Origin: Balanoglossus misakiensis
Lineage: Eukaryota > Hemichordata
DNA: 64,000 bases
Assembly: GCA_040954595.2 (NCBI GenBank)
Contig: CM082590.2
Span: 5,084,001 to 5,148,000 of the forward strand
Direction: 5' to 3'
A model generated the notes under the pieces. That model was not told where the DNA came from. It ran no database searches and worked only from the letters and a program-made list of their open reading frames with translations. The position numbers and the translations under genes are program-made. This document shows, one piece after another, positions 1-12,500 of the stretch; within the stretch, counting starts at the first letter, position 1; the number at the start of each line of letters is the position of its first letter.

Positions 1-140
1 AAAACCATTATCCAATCCGCTTTACAATAAATACATAGTAAGAAAATGAGAAAATGTTACCAAAAAGAAGAGAAAAATACGTATAACCTCAAATGAAAAT
101 ATACAAATAGTGTCCATACTACAAAGTGCTAACAGTTCAG

Positions 141-197
141 CGTGAAACAGACCCAAACGGTGTTCATTTACTTGCTGCTAAAAATGGAAACAGACAC
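141..197 (+). pseudogene. Possible ankyrin-repeat exon fragment cut by a LINE
   Basis: One frame reads QRETDPNGVHLLAAKNGNRH, close to the first half of an ankyrin repeat (DxNGxxxLHLAAxNGH). The reading meets the LINE stop codon at about 198-200, so if it is real the exon was cut by the LINE 3' end. It is on the opposite strand to the ankyrin gene described below. The similarity is short and could be chance. Confidence 0.2.
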
Positions 198-2376
198 CTA
201 GAATTTACCAAAAAGGTAAGTTTTTAGGTCTGCCTTGAACTGTTTGTATGTTTCTGCTTTTCTCAATCCTATTGGTAATCCATTCCACCTTTTAGGGCCC
301 TGAACACTGAATGCCCTATCTGCGAAGGTTTTACGAAATGTTCTTGGAATCTCGTATGAACTTTCAGAATTACAACTTGACCGAAGTCCTACACGCCTGA
401 CTGCAGATGGAGTTAACATAGATATTAAGTACTCTGGTGCTTCATTACGATTGCATTTAAACATTAAACAACATATTTTATAATCAATTTTGAGATGCAC
501 ATGTAGCCAATGTAGAATTTTCAAGCATTCGGTGGCACTGTCATATTTACTTTTGTCCAGAATTGTCTTAGCTGCCATGTTTTGAATCCGCTGTAGTTTC
601 TTTATGTCACATTCCGGAAGTCCTGCATAAAGAGAGTTAGCATAGTCCAGATGTGAAAAAATCATGCCTGATGCTATGATTTTCCTTGCATCAAGATTCA
701 AGTATTGTTTAATTAGCTTCAATCTTTGTATATTTCCTGCTGCAATTGCGCACTTCCTCGAGATGTTCTTCCTCATCGACAGATGTTCGTCGAGATCAAA
801 GCCAAGGTATTTTATCACCGGCGACCGTTCGATGTCACATTCATTGACCGTTAACGTCTTCGACACAACCTTCTGCAGATGTACTCTTGACCCAAAACAT
901 ATGAATTCTGTTTTACTGTCATTCATCTTCAACCGATTTTCATCCATCCAGATTTTAACCTCCTTTAAACAGTCCTCGAGATCGTTCATTGTTACAAATT
1001 CCAGACTCCTAGACTTAGCTGGAAATAGACGTTTCAAGGCATGGTCATCTGCATATCCATGTATGTCAATTGATGTTGGTATCACATTTCTCAGAGTACT
1101 CGCATACACACTGTATAATGTTGGCCCAGCACAACTGCCTTGTGGTACGGAGAAGTCTTTGTTCCTAATGTCAGAGTAGGCATTTCCTACACATACCTTG
1201 AAACCTCTAGGTCTCAGATAAGATGAAAACCATTCCAATACATGTCCGTCGATACCATACAGTTGCTTTAAAACATTTAACAATACTTCGTGATCCACTG
1301 TATCGAAGGCCGCGCTTAAATCGATCGCGGCAAGAGCTGTGATTTTTTGTTCCTCCATTCCCCACAAAATATCGTCAGTTAACTTGAGCAAGGCAGTTTC
1401 ACAACTGAAATTCACTGTATAAGCTGACTGGTATTCTGGAAAGAGTTGACACCGTTTACAGTGTTCGTTAAATTGTTGTAACGCTATTTTTTCTAACACC
1501 TTAGAGAGAAATGCCAAATTGCTGACCGGCCTATAGTTTGATGAAATCAAATCTAGTCCAGTCTTCTTAAGCAACGGCCTGACCACTGCGTACTTCCACG
1601 CTTTCACAAACACACCTTGTTGTAGTGATGCGTTAATCAACTGAGTAATGTGTGGAACCATTCCTTTTAGCACGTCTTTAAGGAATTTTGTTGGTATGAT
1701 GTCCAGCTCACAGGATTTTGTCGGCAATTCTTTGATGATTTTTTCTACAGTGTCCTCATCCACTAGTTCGAATTGGTGGAAAGATGGGACTTCTCTGTAT
1801 GGCGGGATGTATTTGTTATTATTTGCCAACGATTCTCTGATTTTGAGTATTTTTTTGCAGGAAGAAATCGGCAAAGTCATTTGCTAGTTCTTCGTTTGAT
1901 TTCCCTTCTGGCATTGGGTTGATGTCTTTTTTTCCAATTAGGTTGTTAACGATTTGGTATAATTTCTTAGTGTCTGATCTTGACTCCAAAATCTTAGAAC
2001 TTATCGATTTTCTTTTTTCGGCTTTGATCATATAGTGCAGAGTGTTTCTACATCGCTTATAGGCAATCCACTGGTGAGATTGGCGATACTTTCTCCAGAT
2101 GTTTTCTCTATTCCTAAGTAGTTTCTTCTGCTCTTTTATGTCATCGTTGTACCAGATGTGGTGATTCCGCTCAACAACAGTTTTTATACGTTTTGGAGCA
2201 TGTTGATTTACGACTGTCATCAATTCATTACGAAGCTGGTCAGATATAGAATCAGCATCTTTGTTTGTATCTAAGGTGATGCAGTGTAGATCGCTAATGA
2301 AATCGTCCTTTCTTAAAGTTTCTGCTCTCAACCTCCTTCTTCTTCTTAACCCCTTCACGATCTCTACTGAGAACAC
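198..2376 (-). pseudogene. LINE ORF2 C-terminal part: linker and reverse transcriptase
   Basis: The linker (1819-2376, another frame) contains a basic helical region and ends in ANDFADFF, typical of the stretch before the RT fingers. The RT frame (198-1880, 560 residues) has YRPVS (116-120), DLSAAFDTVDH (187-197, first catalytic Asp), VPQGS (245-249) and YADD (276-279, the catalytic pair). A thumb/connection region of the L2/CR1 type follows, with HLDYANSLYAGLP and LQRIQNMAAK. A second frameshift separates linker and RT near 1820-1880. The RT reads without an internal stop, so the copy is fairly young. The plus-strand ORFs across this interval are shadows. Confidence 0.9.
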
Positions 2377-3226
2377 CTGTTACAACTCTATGATCAGAGA
2401 GGAATGGTCCGGCATTAACTGTATGGATGTTGGTACGACTCACATTCTCAGTGATTATCAAGTCAAGGTGATGACCCTCTTTGTGAGTTGCAAAATCCAC
2501 TCCGATTTTCAATCCAATCGCTTCCACACTGTCAATGAAACTACACGCACCTGGATCTTCTTTATTATCTACGTGGATATTAAAGTCTCCCGCAATAAGG
2601 ATGTTATCATTTGCTGGAAGCCAGGACTCCAGTAAGATTAGAAAATCATCTATGAAATCGCTGACCGTTGACTTATTCTGTTGACTATAAGGTGGTCGAT
2701 AGACACCCAGTACATTCAAGTCCAGATCTTTACCTTTCACCCGCCAGTGATGATATTCAAATGATCTTAAAGTGGCTGATGTTATCGATTCCGAAACCAG
2801 CGAGGCCATCGTGACCAAGCTCAATCCACCACCTCTTCTGTTATCCCCGCGAAAAGAAGACAGCATGCACAGGCCATTGTTATTCAAATCACAACATTCT
2901 ATCCAGATGTGGTCTTTTGGTTGAAGCCATGTTTCCGTTATTACACAGATGTCTATTGTATTGTTAAACAAATGATCTCGTAGAAGCTCATCTTTGTTTT
3001 TGATTGAGTGTGCATTCCAGGTGGATATTTTCACTTGGCAGGAATTATTCATGAGCAAGTTATTTGTTGCTTCTATCAATGGAAGATTTGAGAAGTTGAT
3101 TCCCTTTTTTTCTTTGGTCTTTTTCCCGCCAGGTCTACCCCTCTTACGTCTTTTATGAATTTTGAGTTCCTTCAAAAGCCTTACTTGTTCTGGTTGTAGA
3201 TATGTTCGGTTTTTCCGTAGATCCAA
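2294..3226 (-). pseudogene. LINE ORF2 N-terminal part: apurinic-type endonuclease
   Basis: This 310-residue frame opens with a basic stretch (residues 25-41, KRRKRGRPGGKK) and then carries the exonuclease-endonuclease-phosphatase fold that nicks target DNA for target-primed reverse transcription. Visible motifs are WNAH (70-73), ITETW (96-100), GGG (132-134), YRPP (176-179), GDFNIH (213-218), HHLDLI (252-257) and SDHR (277-280). These include the expected catalytic Glu, Asp, Asn and His positions. The frame runs out at about residue 290. The next domain continues in the frame of 1819-2376, which marks a frameshift near 2300-2370. Confidence 0.88.
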
Positions 3227-3895
3227 TTACTCAAATCTAGACCATTGTATTCTCTCACCGGGAATACGTTCCTTCTGCTGCTCAGCCACCATGATTTTCA
3301 TTTCATTTCCTTTACATCTTCGTTCCAGTTCAATACCACAAACTTGGACCATTAAATACAAGAATATTATCAACCGCATATTCATAGTACCTTGAGTCTG
3401 GAAATGGTACCTGGTAGCCGTTGTTTAAAGCAAAAATCCAAGGAAATTGTTCACGTTGTGTTGTATGTTGCTCTCATGCGGCGCCATTACATCATTTTTA
3501 TGATTTATGATACGCGCGTGTGTTGTTTTCATTTGAAGATGCCCTCTGTACAATACCTCAAACTGACAATGATATAAATGTTATAAAAGCCTAGACATCA
3601 GTTTAATTACCCCTTAAAAGAGCATTGGAATTAGCCAATCGAAGAACATCAATTATGAATCAAAGTTAAGAAATATGCGGAACCAATATTGACATTCAAA
3701 TGATTATGGTGGACTTCAGCAAGACAACTTTTTTTAGTCTCGCCAGCCAGACCTCTCTCTCTGTCATTCGACGGCATAGCCACACGAATTGCGCCACAAA
3801 CAGCGAGGCCGGGAGAATTGAGCGCCAAAGACGGCCTCGCCGCTTGTGGCGCACTTCGTGTGCGTGGTCGCGCGTCGACGGATAGCGAGGTCTGG

Positions 3896-5958
3896 CCACA
3901 GGGGGCTGCAAACATGAACGTTATAAATGGCGGAGTACGTTCCGTTCTGCGTTTTCCCAATCTGTCTTATCATTTGCTAATCCAGAATAAAAGCTATCCA
4001 TTTCCCATTATTCACCTGCTAACGACTTAATCTGTGTGCCCCATCCACGGTTAAGTTGATAAAGTAAACATCGGTCAGCGAGTACTGGGTATAACAAGAG
4101 GAAGGGAGGAAACTCGCTCAAGGCATGTCCGCAGTATCGTACTTTTCAAGCCATGCCTGTCAATTAAACAGTCATCATCAGTTTTGTTATGCTTAAAAAT
4201 GTGTGCAGCTCGCGCTGGTCGCGTGGAAATTGCTTCGTTGTCTCAAAAAACGTGACTGTACGTTCACTTGGCGATGTCCAGAGGTCGCCCGTAAACCCGG
4301 ATACCACTTTTGACCTTTGACTGTTTATTTCAAGACCACGTGAGCATCAGGGGTAAACAAATTACCCATGCATAGCATGCAGCTGTGTTGTTTATGTTTG
4401 TTTCACCATGGACGTCCATGGTTTCACAAGTTGCTGACTAAAATCAAAGTGGCAAACTTTCCATATAGGCCTACAAAAATTGTTCTCCGAAGGCACAGAT
4501 ATAGATACGGGCGTCTGTTTCCGCAGAAATGGGCCTACAAACGCTCGTAGCAGCATAACATCTCAGCCTCGGACCCCAGACAAACGTCATTGATTCTCTA
4601 ACAACATGAACTGTGACGTTTTTCAAGGTCTATAAGTTACGATGACCGGTGGACGGTCATTGAAACCATTCCCGCAGGCAAACGATAAAATCAACAAATG
4701 TGCTGGCTCGCTTAGGACCGGTACACGTCCACGATCGTAACGTCGACTTTTCAAATCCACCTTTCTCGTATTGTCATTGATTTTACCCACCGATATTCTC
4801 ATGGGCCACCAGTACATGCACTTGTAATTTCGTTTTGCAAGAAAATAGTTCGGGTTGATGACATAGAACAAGGGTAAATTCGGTCAATTTTAATTCGACC
4901 TGTTCTACTTCACACAGGTGGCTATACGGGCCAGTTCATGTGATAACTCTATAAATATTGTAAAATCTGAATGTGCCGCCGAACAAAAACAGACGAGGCG
5001 CCAGGCAAAGCGGCTTTCGTGCATTAAACTTATACATATTCATGTATTTAGCTCCCTGTTGATTTATGAATATATGAATATTAAGTGGTATCCGGGTTTA
5101 CGGACATGCCTTGAGCGAGTTTCCTCTCTTCCTCTTCTTTTACATTCTCCACGCAGAGACTTGGAGTGGATAATTCTAGCCTAGCTAGGGGTTCTGACCA
5201 ATAGCCCCTAATAGTCTCTGCCACAAGCAAATTTAAATATTCCAAGCCGGACCTTCTTTCAGTCCTGCGCGAGCCCAGTTGGTTCAATAAATATGGCGGA
5301 CAGTTCCGGGTTTGAAGGGTCGTCAAGGGTGAACGATAGCACTTTCCAAACATGTCAATTTAGAGTCATAAGCTGCAATAACTTTCGCGATTGCGTCTGA
5401 AAAATCTATAGCAATGGGGGCAGCCATCTTGATTCGTCAATTCACATTTATGTAACCTAGGGCAGGATCTATGTTTTGCAAGTGTTCACGTATATATCAC
5501 GGATTCGAGGATCGACTTTGAAACTGGTTCATTTTTTAGTTCTCTTATTTTTTTGGGTACAAAATATTAAACTTAAAAAAGACAGGAAATGTATATTATA
5601 GAAAACGCGCAACACCCAAAAAGTAAAATGTCGCCTGTGGCAGAGACTAAATAGCGGCTATTGGTCGGACTCCCTAGCCAGGTTAGTCTCTGCGTGTTGA
5701 ATGCTTCTTTTACCGAGTGAGAACTGACCGATGTTTACTTTATCCACTAAATCGGTGGATGGGGCACACAGATTAAGTCGTTAGCAGCTGCTTTATGGGA
5801 AATGCGATAGCTTGTATTCTGGATTAGCAACTGATAAAATAGGTGGAGGTAACACAGAAAAATAAACAAGCACAAAGACTGTTCATCAAGTAATGTTTAT
5901 TGGGGGAAGATGCAGGAACTCTCCCATTTATAACTTTCATGTTTGCAGCTCCCTGTGG
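3896..5958. mobile_element. 2.06-kb foldback DNA element inserted in unit 1, 5-bp TSD
   Basis: Units 3 and 4 run straight from module A to module B, but unit 1 is interrupted at this exact point. The insert starts CCACAGGGGGCTGCAAACAT and ends with the near-perfect reverse complement. It is bounded by the direct repeat TCTGG (3891-3895 and 5959-5963), which reads as a 5-bp target-site duplication. The inverted arms are long (about 3896-4313 against 5083-5958), with extra sequence inserted in each. The loop (4314-5082) has no recognisable gene. This is a non-autonomous foldback element whose transposase family I cannot name. Confidence 0.8.
5151..5695. mobile_element. Smaller foldback element nested in the larger one
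   Basis: ACGCAGAGAC at 5151 is matched by GTCTCTGCGT at 5686-5695. The arms, about 70 bp each, share CTAGC...GACCAATAGC...AGTCTCTGCCACA in inverted orientation. The direct repeat CTTCTTTTAC lies just outside both ends (5134-5143 and 5704-5713). The insert splits one arm of the 3896-5958 element, so it arrived later. The central 400 bp (5225-5630) contain no convincing gene. Confidence 0.65.
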
Positions 5959-6447
5959 TCTGGTCAGCGAGTAGTCTCGGTTACCCAGAGCCCTCTGCTT
6001 CTTCCGTTGGGCTCTCCAGAAAGAGGGTCTGGTGAAATACCAAAGACAAATCGATGGCCGACTTGAGACAAAAGGCGATGCCAAAGCCGTCCAGAAATAT
6101 CATGCAAGGGGTGGAGGGAACAGCGTTCAGCCGTCTCGATGGACTCTTGCACGCTCAAATGACGGATGCAACGTACCGAGTGTGTTGAAAACTGCATCTG
6201 TTCGCTCTGAACCTTTTGCGCAACCAAAGTCATCTAATTAATGCATCGGTACACAAAAACATACGACACAACCCAACACAGAACTCAGCACTCGGCATGA
6301 ACTGAAATCAGCAAATGCTTCAGCGAAGCCAGAGTTATGACCGTATGTACATGTATACCTATGTTCAGAAATGTGTGTTATTGATAATAAAACGTGTCAA
6401 CTGATGTGTGAGTGTAGAATAGAATTACTGTGATTACAGTAACTTAC

Positions 6448-6546
6448 TTTATCCTGCACATCGACGCTGGCATTGGATTGCAGTAGAAGTCTCACCAGGT
6501 CACCATGGCCATTCCGTGCTGCATGGTGTAACGGTGCCCAACCACC
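6448..6546 (-). CDS. Ankyrin gene exon 6 (33 codons)
   Basis: This is the unit-1 copy, 99 nt, bounded by CCACAG and GTAAGT. It encodes GGWAPLHHAARNGHGDLVRL then LLQSNASVDVQDK, a complete ankyrin repeat. It is the last exon of this gene that I can recognise before the left end of the window. Confidence 0.83.
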
Positions 6547-9500
6547 CTGTGGCAATACAACAAAAAGGTGTCACTGAAAATCCCTGACTATAAGCGTAAA
6601 ATGGAACACGCAATGTTTCATAAAGCATGCAGTGTGAGACACATTCTGAACATTCATTTTTTGAGATGGCACAACATGCTTTGCCGAAACTTTGTTGTTG
6701 TTGTTGTTGTTGTTGTTTTGGGGGGATAAATTAATAGTAGGATACATCCCAGTCCCCCACGTAATGGACAAAAATGGATGATGTGGTGATATGGCTCTGT
6801 CCTTTGAGGGTACATTAACATCACAGCAATTCTTTTACTTGAGATTTATGATACGCGCGTGTGTTGTTTTCATTTGAAGATTCCCTCAGTACAATACCTC
6901 AAACTGACAATGATCTAAATATTATAAAAGCCTAGACAGCAGTTTCATTACCCCTTAAAAGAGCATTGGAATTAGCCAATCAAAGAACGCCAATTATGAA
7001 TCAAAGGTAAAAAATATGCGGAACCACTATTGACATTCAAATGATTATGGTGGACTTCAGCCAGACAACTTTTTTTAGTCTCGCCAGCCAGACCTCTCTC
7101 TCTGTCTCATTCGACGGCATTGCCACACGAAGTGCGCCACGAGCAGCGAGGCCGGGAGAATTGAGCGTCGAAGACGGCCTTCGCCGCTTGAGGCGCACTT
7201 CATGTGCCTGGTCGCGCCGTCGACGGAAAGCGATGTTTGGCCAGGGAGAAGAACATTTCTTTAGACTGAGTCAGTTTTGTAATGGTTCAGATGACAGTTT
7301 ATGAAGGAATCCAACTTTGTATCAGGGTTAAACGTTTACTTTCAATTTTAACAGCATGTGCTGAGTTGTCTGCTATCATCGTTATTACGTATCAGAAAAA
7401 TAGTGCAATTACGTGTAGTTTTGTAAGAACATCTAAATTCCCGCCGTGAGAGAGATGTGTCTGAGGGTTTGTTTACCTGCGAATTCATCAAAATGTTTTT
7501 TGGGTGTACATTCGGTTAATCTGATTTCCCGCGCTCTGTTGACGCATAAGCCTCACAAAAATTTTGCTATGTTTTATTCTCTTTTGTTCTAGTGAGTTTG
7601 AGACAATTTCTCTGTTATTCTTTGGTGAACCAGTGGTCTTCTTGGTGCTTGCCCATACGCGTTGTACTGTTGTTTATGTAGCAATTAGAGATGTAACTAG
7701 TCAAAACGGATTATGCTATACAAAGAATAGAACATATATTTCCATGGATAACGACCTAGTTATGTTTAATCTCTTCCATTGTGTTTGAAATATGTTTAAT
7801 GTTTCAACAACAGAGTTAAACCATGTTAGAGGAATTATCAGTTCGGACTTCATTGCTGAAAACCTAGTCTTTCTCAAACAGTAGGAATTATGCAGCACCT
7901 GATATGTGGGCGCAGAAGTCTTGATGGGTGAAACGTTTGAGGGATCTCAGCAAATATGGCATTCTATCAGAGACTGAATTTCTTTTTGGTTGGACGTTTT
8001 TTTTTTCTATTAACCCGCTGATGTACCTCAGCTTCCAAGTCGCCCAAAATGGTTGGGTTTGGTATGTAAAGTCGTTGTGTCCGTGTCAATTGAAATATCC
8101 AGAAATATCATGCAAGGGGTGAAGGAAACAGCGTTCAGCCGTCTCCATGGACTCTTGCACGCTCAAATGACGGATGCAACGCACCGAGTGTGTTGAAAGC
8201 TGCATCTGCTGGCTCTGAACCTTTAGCGCAACCAAAGTCATCTAAGTAATTAATGCATCGGTACACACAAACATACGACACAACCCAACACAGAACTCAG
8301 CACTCAACTGAACTGAAAGCAGCAAATGCTTCAGCGAAGCCAGAGTTATGACCGTATCTACATGTATACTCTTACACATCTGAATGTCAAGTTTGCATTG
8401 GTTTTCCGGCCGCCAAGCTGAAAGTTTTTGTTTCAGGGTTTTGACAAATATCTTTGGAGTAGGCAAGTGACAGGCAAAATCAGGAAACAGATAATGTCTC
8501 ATGACACGCGGCGACGGTGTGATTTTCAACATTACCTACACAGTCATAAATGGCGACAACAAGTAATGGGAAGGTATTTATAATAAAATTAGACATGACC
8601 ACAGCAACACGTGGCAAAGGCAAGCCAAATTCTAACAGGAACATTGCGATCGTACTGTTGAACTTGTAGGGCTTCCCAACAGCCAGTAATCTGGACTTAA
8701 TATCAACTGAAGACATAGCTGTGGAAACGCAGCTGTTCTGCTGGGGGGGGGGGAGAGATGCGGGGAATTAGTATATCCCCCCTTGGTGGAACAGCTGCAT
8801 TTCCACACTCAAAAACTCCGATTTTCAGAAATTTAATTCCACTTTGCTCGTGCAACGGAAGATCCAGAACGTGTTTTGCTTTCCAAAAATCTACGCTGGA
8901 CGCCCATTTGTGTAATACGCCCTTTACGGTAACAATAAACTGTACCCCGAAACGCCTAAACTAGATGATTTCATGTCTTCGTACCAACACAGAGAAATAA
9001 ACTGTCAGGTTTAATCCCCCTGAAATTTTTCCTTGCCTCAATGCAAAGTACAGAATGATTTTTCAAGACATTGACCAACCGCGGTATGGCAAGTGTCCAC
9101 GGCTGTTTACCCAACCTCGCGAAACTTTTTATAGGCTTATATTGAGCATTTGTGAACAGAGAAACAGTTAGGCGTAGGTCACACTATACATCGATATACT
9201 CGTGTCATCAATGGCGCGCGCGATTCAAGCGCCTGTACCACCTGTTGCAGTCGTCTCTACAACAAGCTGACTGACTAAATATACTTGGAATCGGACAACA
9301 GTGTGATAAGGTTTATCAGCGGAATCTAACCGACGTGCCAAGCTCAATGCAATGCAGGTCCGGGTTAATGCAGATTTGAGTCTTAGCAAGGCTGGCTTCT
9401 CTAGCTTGAGTGGTCGTCTAGTCGAGCGCTCTGCATGGATGATACACGTCCTCCTATACCAGCAAAATCCCCACTGCAGTCTACGCTACAGTGGGCTGCC

Positions 9501-12500
9501 TGGTTCATTAAAAAAATAATTCTAAAAACCGAATTTCAGGGATTTGTGAGCAATTTTTTTCCAACAAACAATGCACACAAGCGCAGCGCCACGAGAGCTT
9601 CCGTTTGAAGTTTTATAACTAGTTTGTATGATTTTATAATGTGGGACGGCATGCAGGCTATATATTTATTGATCATTACTGGAATAGAGGATTTCTTTCA
9701 TGCTGTTATCAGTAAGAGGGGTTCTCGTACATTGGTCCTATATTGCGATACACACAAACATTTACCTATAAATCTGCTGAACTTGATCTCACATTCAACA
9801 AAATCAACAACACTTCCTGCTCTGAATGATTGATTTCTTTTTGAAATCATCACAATTTGTGCCTTTGAAGAAAAAAATACATTGAAATATTAAATGTTGA
9901 AACAATCCATAATTTAACAAGGTTGTAAAGTCTGAGTCGTTGGGAACATGGCAGAGGGATAGTCGTCAACTATTTTATATTGACCTCAGTTCAAAAATGT
10001 GTGAGATTGATAATAAACCGTGTCAACTGATGTGTGAGTGTAGAATAGAATTTGTGTGATTACACTAACTTACTTTATCCTGCACATCGACGCTGGCATT
10101 GGATTGCAGTAGAAGTCTCACCACGTCACCATGGCCATTCAATGCTGCATAGTGTAACGGTGCCCGACCATGCTGTGGGAATACAACAAAAATGTGTCAC
10201 TGAAAATCCCTGATTATAAGCGTAAAATGGAACACACAATGGTTCATTAAGCATGCAGTGTTACACACTTTCTGAAACATTCATTTTTGAGATGGCACAA
10301 CATGTTTTGCCGAAACTTTTTTGGGGCGGGGGGGGGGGGGATAAATTGATAGTAGGATACATCCCAGTCCCCCAGTAATGGACATGAATGCATGATGAGG
10401 TGTTAGGGCAGTGTACTTTGAGGGTACATTGACATCACAGGTGTTCTTTTACTTGAGATTTATGATATGCACGTCTGTTATTTTCATTTGAAGATACCCT
10501 CTGTACAATACCTCCAACTGACAATGATCTAAATATTATAAAAGCCCAGACAGCAGTTTCATACCCCTTAAAAATGCATTGGAATTAGCCAATCGAAGAA
10601 AATCAATTATGAATCAAAGCTAAGAAATATGCGGAACCAATATTGACATTCAAATGATTATGGTAGACTTCAGCCAGACAACATTTTTTAGTCTCGCCAG
10701 CCAGACCTCTCTCTGTCATTCGATGGCATAGCCACACGAAGTGCGCCACGAGCGGTGAAGCCACAAGAATCGAGCATCGGAGACAACGTCGCCGCTTGTG
10801 GCGCCCTTTGTGTGTCTGGCCGCTACGTCGACGGGTGGCGAGGTCTGTCAGGCGAGTAGTCTCGGTTATCCAGAGCCCTCTGCTTCTTCCGTTGGGCACT
10901 GCAAACAGAATGTCTGGGGAAATACCATAGACAAATCCGCGCCGGGCAAAGATGGCCGACTTGAGACAAAAAGCGATGCAGAAGCGGTCCAGGAATATCA
11001 TGCAAGGGGTGAAGGGAACAGCATTCAGCCGTCTCGATAGACTCTTGCACGCTCAAATGACGGATGCAACGCACCGAGTGTGTTGAAAACTGCATCTGCT
11101 CGTTCTGAACCTTTAGCCCAACCAAAGTCATCTAAGTAATTAATGCATCGGTACACACAAACATACGACACAACCCAACACAGAACTCAGCACTCGGCAT
11201 GAACTGAAAGCAGCAAATGCTCGGGCGAAGCCAGAGTTATGACCGTATGTACATGTAGACTCATACACATCTGAATGTCAAGTTTGCATTGGCTTTTTTG
11301 GCTGCCAAACAGAAAGTTTGTTTCAGGGTTTTGACAAATATCTTTGGAGTAGGCAAGTGACAGGCGCGCATCAGGAAACAAATTATATCTCGTGAAACGC
11401 GGGGACAGTGGGATATTCACCATTACTTACACAGTCATCAACTTCGATAACATGTGGTGGGAAAGTATTTAAAATAAAATTAGACGTGACCATAGCAACA
11501 CGTGACAAAAGGCGAGCCAAGTTCTGACAGGAACATTGTGATCGTTCTGTTGAACTTGTAGGGCTTCCCAACAGCCAGCAATCTGGACTTATCAACTGAA
11601 GACATAGCTGTGGAAACGCAGCTGTTCTGCCGGGAGGGGGAGAGAGATGCGGGGAATTAGTATATCCCCTCCCCCGGTGGAACAGCTGCATTTCCACAGC
11701 TACTGAAGATCCGAAAAAGTTTTTTAATTCCACTTTGCTCGTGCAACGGAAGATCCGGAACGTGTTTTGCTTTCCAAAAATCTACACTGGACGCCCATTT
11801 GTGTAACACGCCCTTTACGGTAACAATAAACTTTACCAGGAAACGCCTACACTAGATGATTTCATGTCTTCGTACAAACACAGAGAAATAAACTGTCAGG
11901 TTTAATCCCCCTGAAATTTTTCCGTGCCTCAATGCAAAGTACAGACTATTTTTTCAAGACATCGACCTACCGTGTTATGGCAAGTGTCCACGGCTGTTTA
12001 GCCAACATCGCGAAACTTTTTATAGGCTTATATTGAGCATTTGTGAACAGAGAAACAGTTAGGCGTAGGTCACACTATACATCGATATACTCATGTCATC
12101 AATGGCGCGCGCGATTCAAGCGCCTGTACCACCTGTTGCAGTCGTCTCTACAACAAGCTGACTGACTAAATATACTTGGAATCGGACAACAGTGTGATAA
12201 GGTTTATCAGCGGAATCTAACCGATGCGCCAAGCTCAATGCAATGCAGGTCCGGGTTAATGCAGATTTGAGTCTTAGCAAGGCTGGCTTCTCTAGCTTGA
12301 GTGGTCGTCGCGTCGAGCGCTCTGCATGGATGATACACGTCCTCCTATACCAGCGCAAACCCCACTGCACTCGCTACGACCTAGTATGATGTTTAGATGC
12401 TGTCATGCCCAGTCTACGCTACAATGGGCTGTTTCCTTCATTCAAAAACTAATTCTAAAAATAGAATTTCAGGGATTTGTGGGCAATTTTTTTCCATAAA

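Larger units (their letters stand above)
198..3500 (-). mobile_element. Non-LTR retrotransposon (L2/CR1-like), nearly full length, frameshifted
   Basis: On the minus strand an apurinic-type endonuclease (2294-3226) is followed by a linker and a reverse transcriptase ending at a stop near 198. This is the standard domain order of L2/CR1/Jockey-group LINEs. The domains lie in three successive overlapping frames, so at least two frameshifts break the single ORF2 expected for the group. About 270 bp upstream of the endonuclease (to about 3500) probably hold the 5' untranslated part, because sequence shared with the neighbouring tandem units starts at 3503. No clear ORF1, poly-A tail or target-site duplication was recognised. 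The element is dead as it stands. The clade call rests on overall resemblance and the C-terminal LPxxLRKAxxxxxFK pattern. Confidence 0.88.

Noticed and set aside
664-1179. 171-codon plus-strand ORF
   Set aside because: Antisense shadow of the LINE reverse transcriptase.
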